Source: Jatrophihabitans sp035642535 (GTDB lineage: Bacteria > Actinomycetota > Actinomycetes > Mycobacteriales > Jatrophihabitantaceae). From it: 64,000 bases of DNA. The stretch is taken from positions 1 to 64,000 of the forward strand of contig DASQSE010000085.1 of assembly GCA_035642535.1 (NCBI GenBank), given 5' to 3'. Within the stretch, counting starts at the first letter, position 1; each line of letters begins with the position of its first letter. The position numbers and the translations under genes were made by a program. Under the pieces are notes generated by a model. It saw only the letters and a list, made by a program, of their open reading frames with translations. It made no database searches and was not told the origin of the DNA. Positions 63,693-64,000 of the stretch are shown here, piece after piece.

Positions 63693-64000
63693 GTGGCTGA
63701 CCGCATCCGAGTCGTCATCGCCAAGCCGGGCCTCGACGGCCACGACCGCGGCGTCAAGCTCGTCGCGCGTGCGCTGCGCGATGCCGGCATGGAGGTCGTC
63801 TACACCGGCCTGCACCAGACGCCGGAGCAGATCGTCCAGACCGTCATCCAGGAGGACGCCGACGCGGTGGGGCTGTCGGTGCTGTCCGGCGCGCACATGA
63901 CGCTGTTCAAGCGCACCATCGAACTGCTCCGCGAGCAGTCCGCCGAGGACGTTGTGCTGTTCGGCGGCGGCATCATCCCGGACGAGGACATTCCCGCGCT
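63693..64000 (+). CDS. Cobalamin-binding protein (methylmalonyl-CoA mutase C-terminal domain-like), partial
   Basis: The first ~102 residues of a B12-binding domain cut by the window end. It reads RIRVVIAKPGLDGHDRGVKL, with the DxHxxG cobalamin lower-ligand motif (DGHDRG), then MEVVYTGLHQTPEQIVQTVI, AVGLSVLSGAHMTLFKRTIE and VLFGGGIIPDED. A stand-alone start with no mutase domain in front suggests the small subunit of a two-part mutase (methylmalonyl-CoA or isobutyryl-CoA mutase type). The partner gene is not in the window. Confidence 0.88.
   Translation, partial: MADRIRVVIAKPGLDGHDRGVKLVARALRDAGMEVVYTGLHQTPEQIVQTVIQEDADAVGLSVLSGAHMTLFKRTIELLREQSAEDVVLFGGGIIPDEDIPA

Noticed and set aside
1..64000. 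CRISPR arrays, tRNA or rRNA genes, insertion sequences, prophage
   Set aside because: No regularly spaced direct repeats, cloverleaf sequences, transposase or integrase motifs were recognised anywhere in the window; the dispersed palindromes are the only mobile-like elements.

Overview
The window is a high-GC chromosomal segment from an actinomycete (phylum Actinomycetota). This rests on gene content: RpoA ending FAETEQL, a fused FO synthase (FbiC) beside an F420-dependent glucose-6-phosphate dehydrogenase, GuaB3 in addition to GuaB2, a WhiB-family regulator next to a GroEL with a histidine-rich tail, a class F-type sortase, a chorismate mutase/PcrA pair, and many probably leaderless promoters of the form TAnnnT-N6/7-start. 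I cannot name the genus. No tRNA, rRNA, CRISPR array, prophage or intact insertion sequence was seen; this is a core-genome region, not an island.

Layout. 1-1.7 kb: end of rpoA, rplQ, truA. 1.7-9.8 kb: accessory metabolic block (TetR with its likely operator and a membrane hydroxylase, a CoA-transferase, an RBBP9-type hydrolase, a YhhN protein, a GlcD-like FAD oxidase, an ABC-F ATPase, a sortase). 10-19 kb: rplM-rpsI-glmM, a Ser/Thr kinase, a GMC oxidoreductase, a metallo-beta-lactamase-fold protein, glmS. 19-29 kb: FAD oxidoreductase/TetR pair, a ferredoxin-NADP reductase-like flavoprotein, acpS-nnr, an LtrA protein, then the overlapping alr-tsaE-tsaB-rimI-tsaD operon (D-alanine plus tRNA t6A synthesis). 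29-36 kb: a hydrolase/ANL fusion, an ECF sigma factor with a membrane-anchored propeller protein, a secreted DUF4232 protein, OsmC, DUF1272 and TMEM175 proteins. 36-39 kb: CIRCE-groES-groEL, whiB3/whiD type regulator, DUF5319 protein. 39-46.6 kb: MacB/FtsX-type ABC exporter, guaB2, a DevR-like regulator, guaB3. 46.6-50 kb: fgd and fbiC (cofactor F420). 50-57 kb: CorA, an SDR, guaA, an AIM24 protein, a methyltransferase, an MMPL transporter. 57.6-64 kb: a divergent PspC module resembling LiaF-LiaS-LiaR, chorismate mutase with an apparent aromatic attenuator, pcrA, and the start of a B12-binding mutase subunit.

The most interesting signals are non-coding. (1) An 18-codon leader reading frame with five Phe/Tyr codons in seven, followed by a strong hairpin, precedes the chorismate mutase gene. 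(2) A 46-nt palindromic repeat occurs five times (four intergenic, one inside the start of an ABC permease gene); all copies have a 24-nt loop. (3) A second palindromic repeat family occurs twice; one copy supplies the tsaE stop and a possible tsaB start. (4) There are structured spacers around ribosomal protein genes, and truA has no ATG, GTG or TTG start ahead of its conserved N-terminus.
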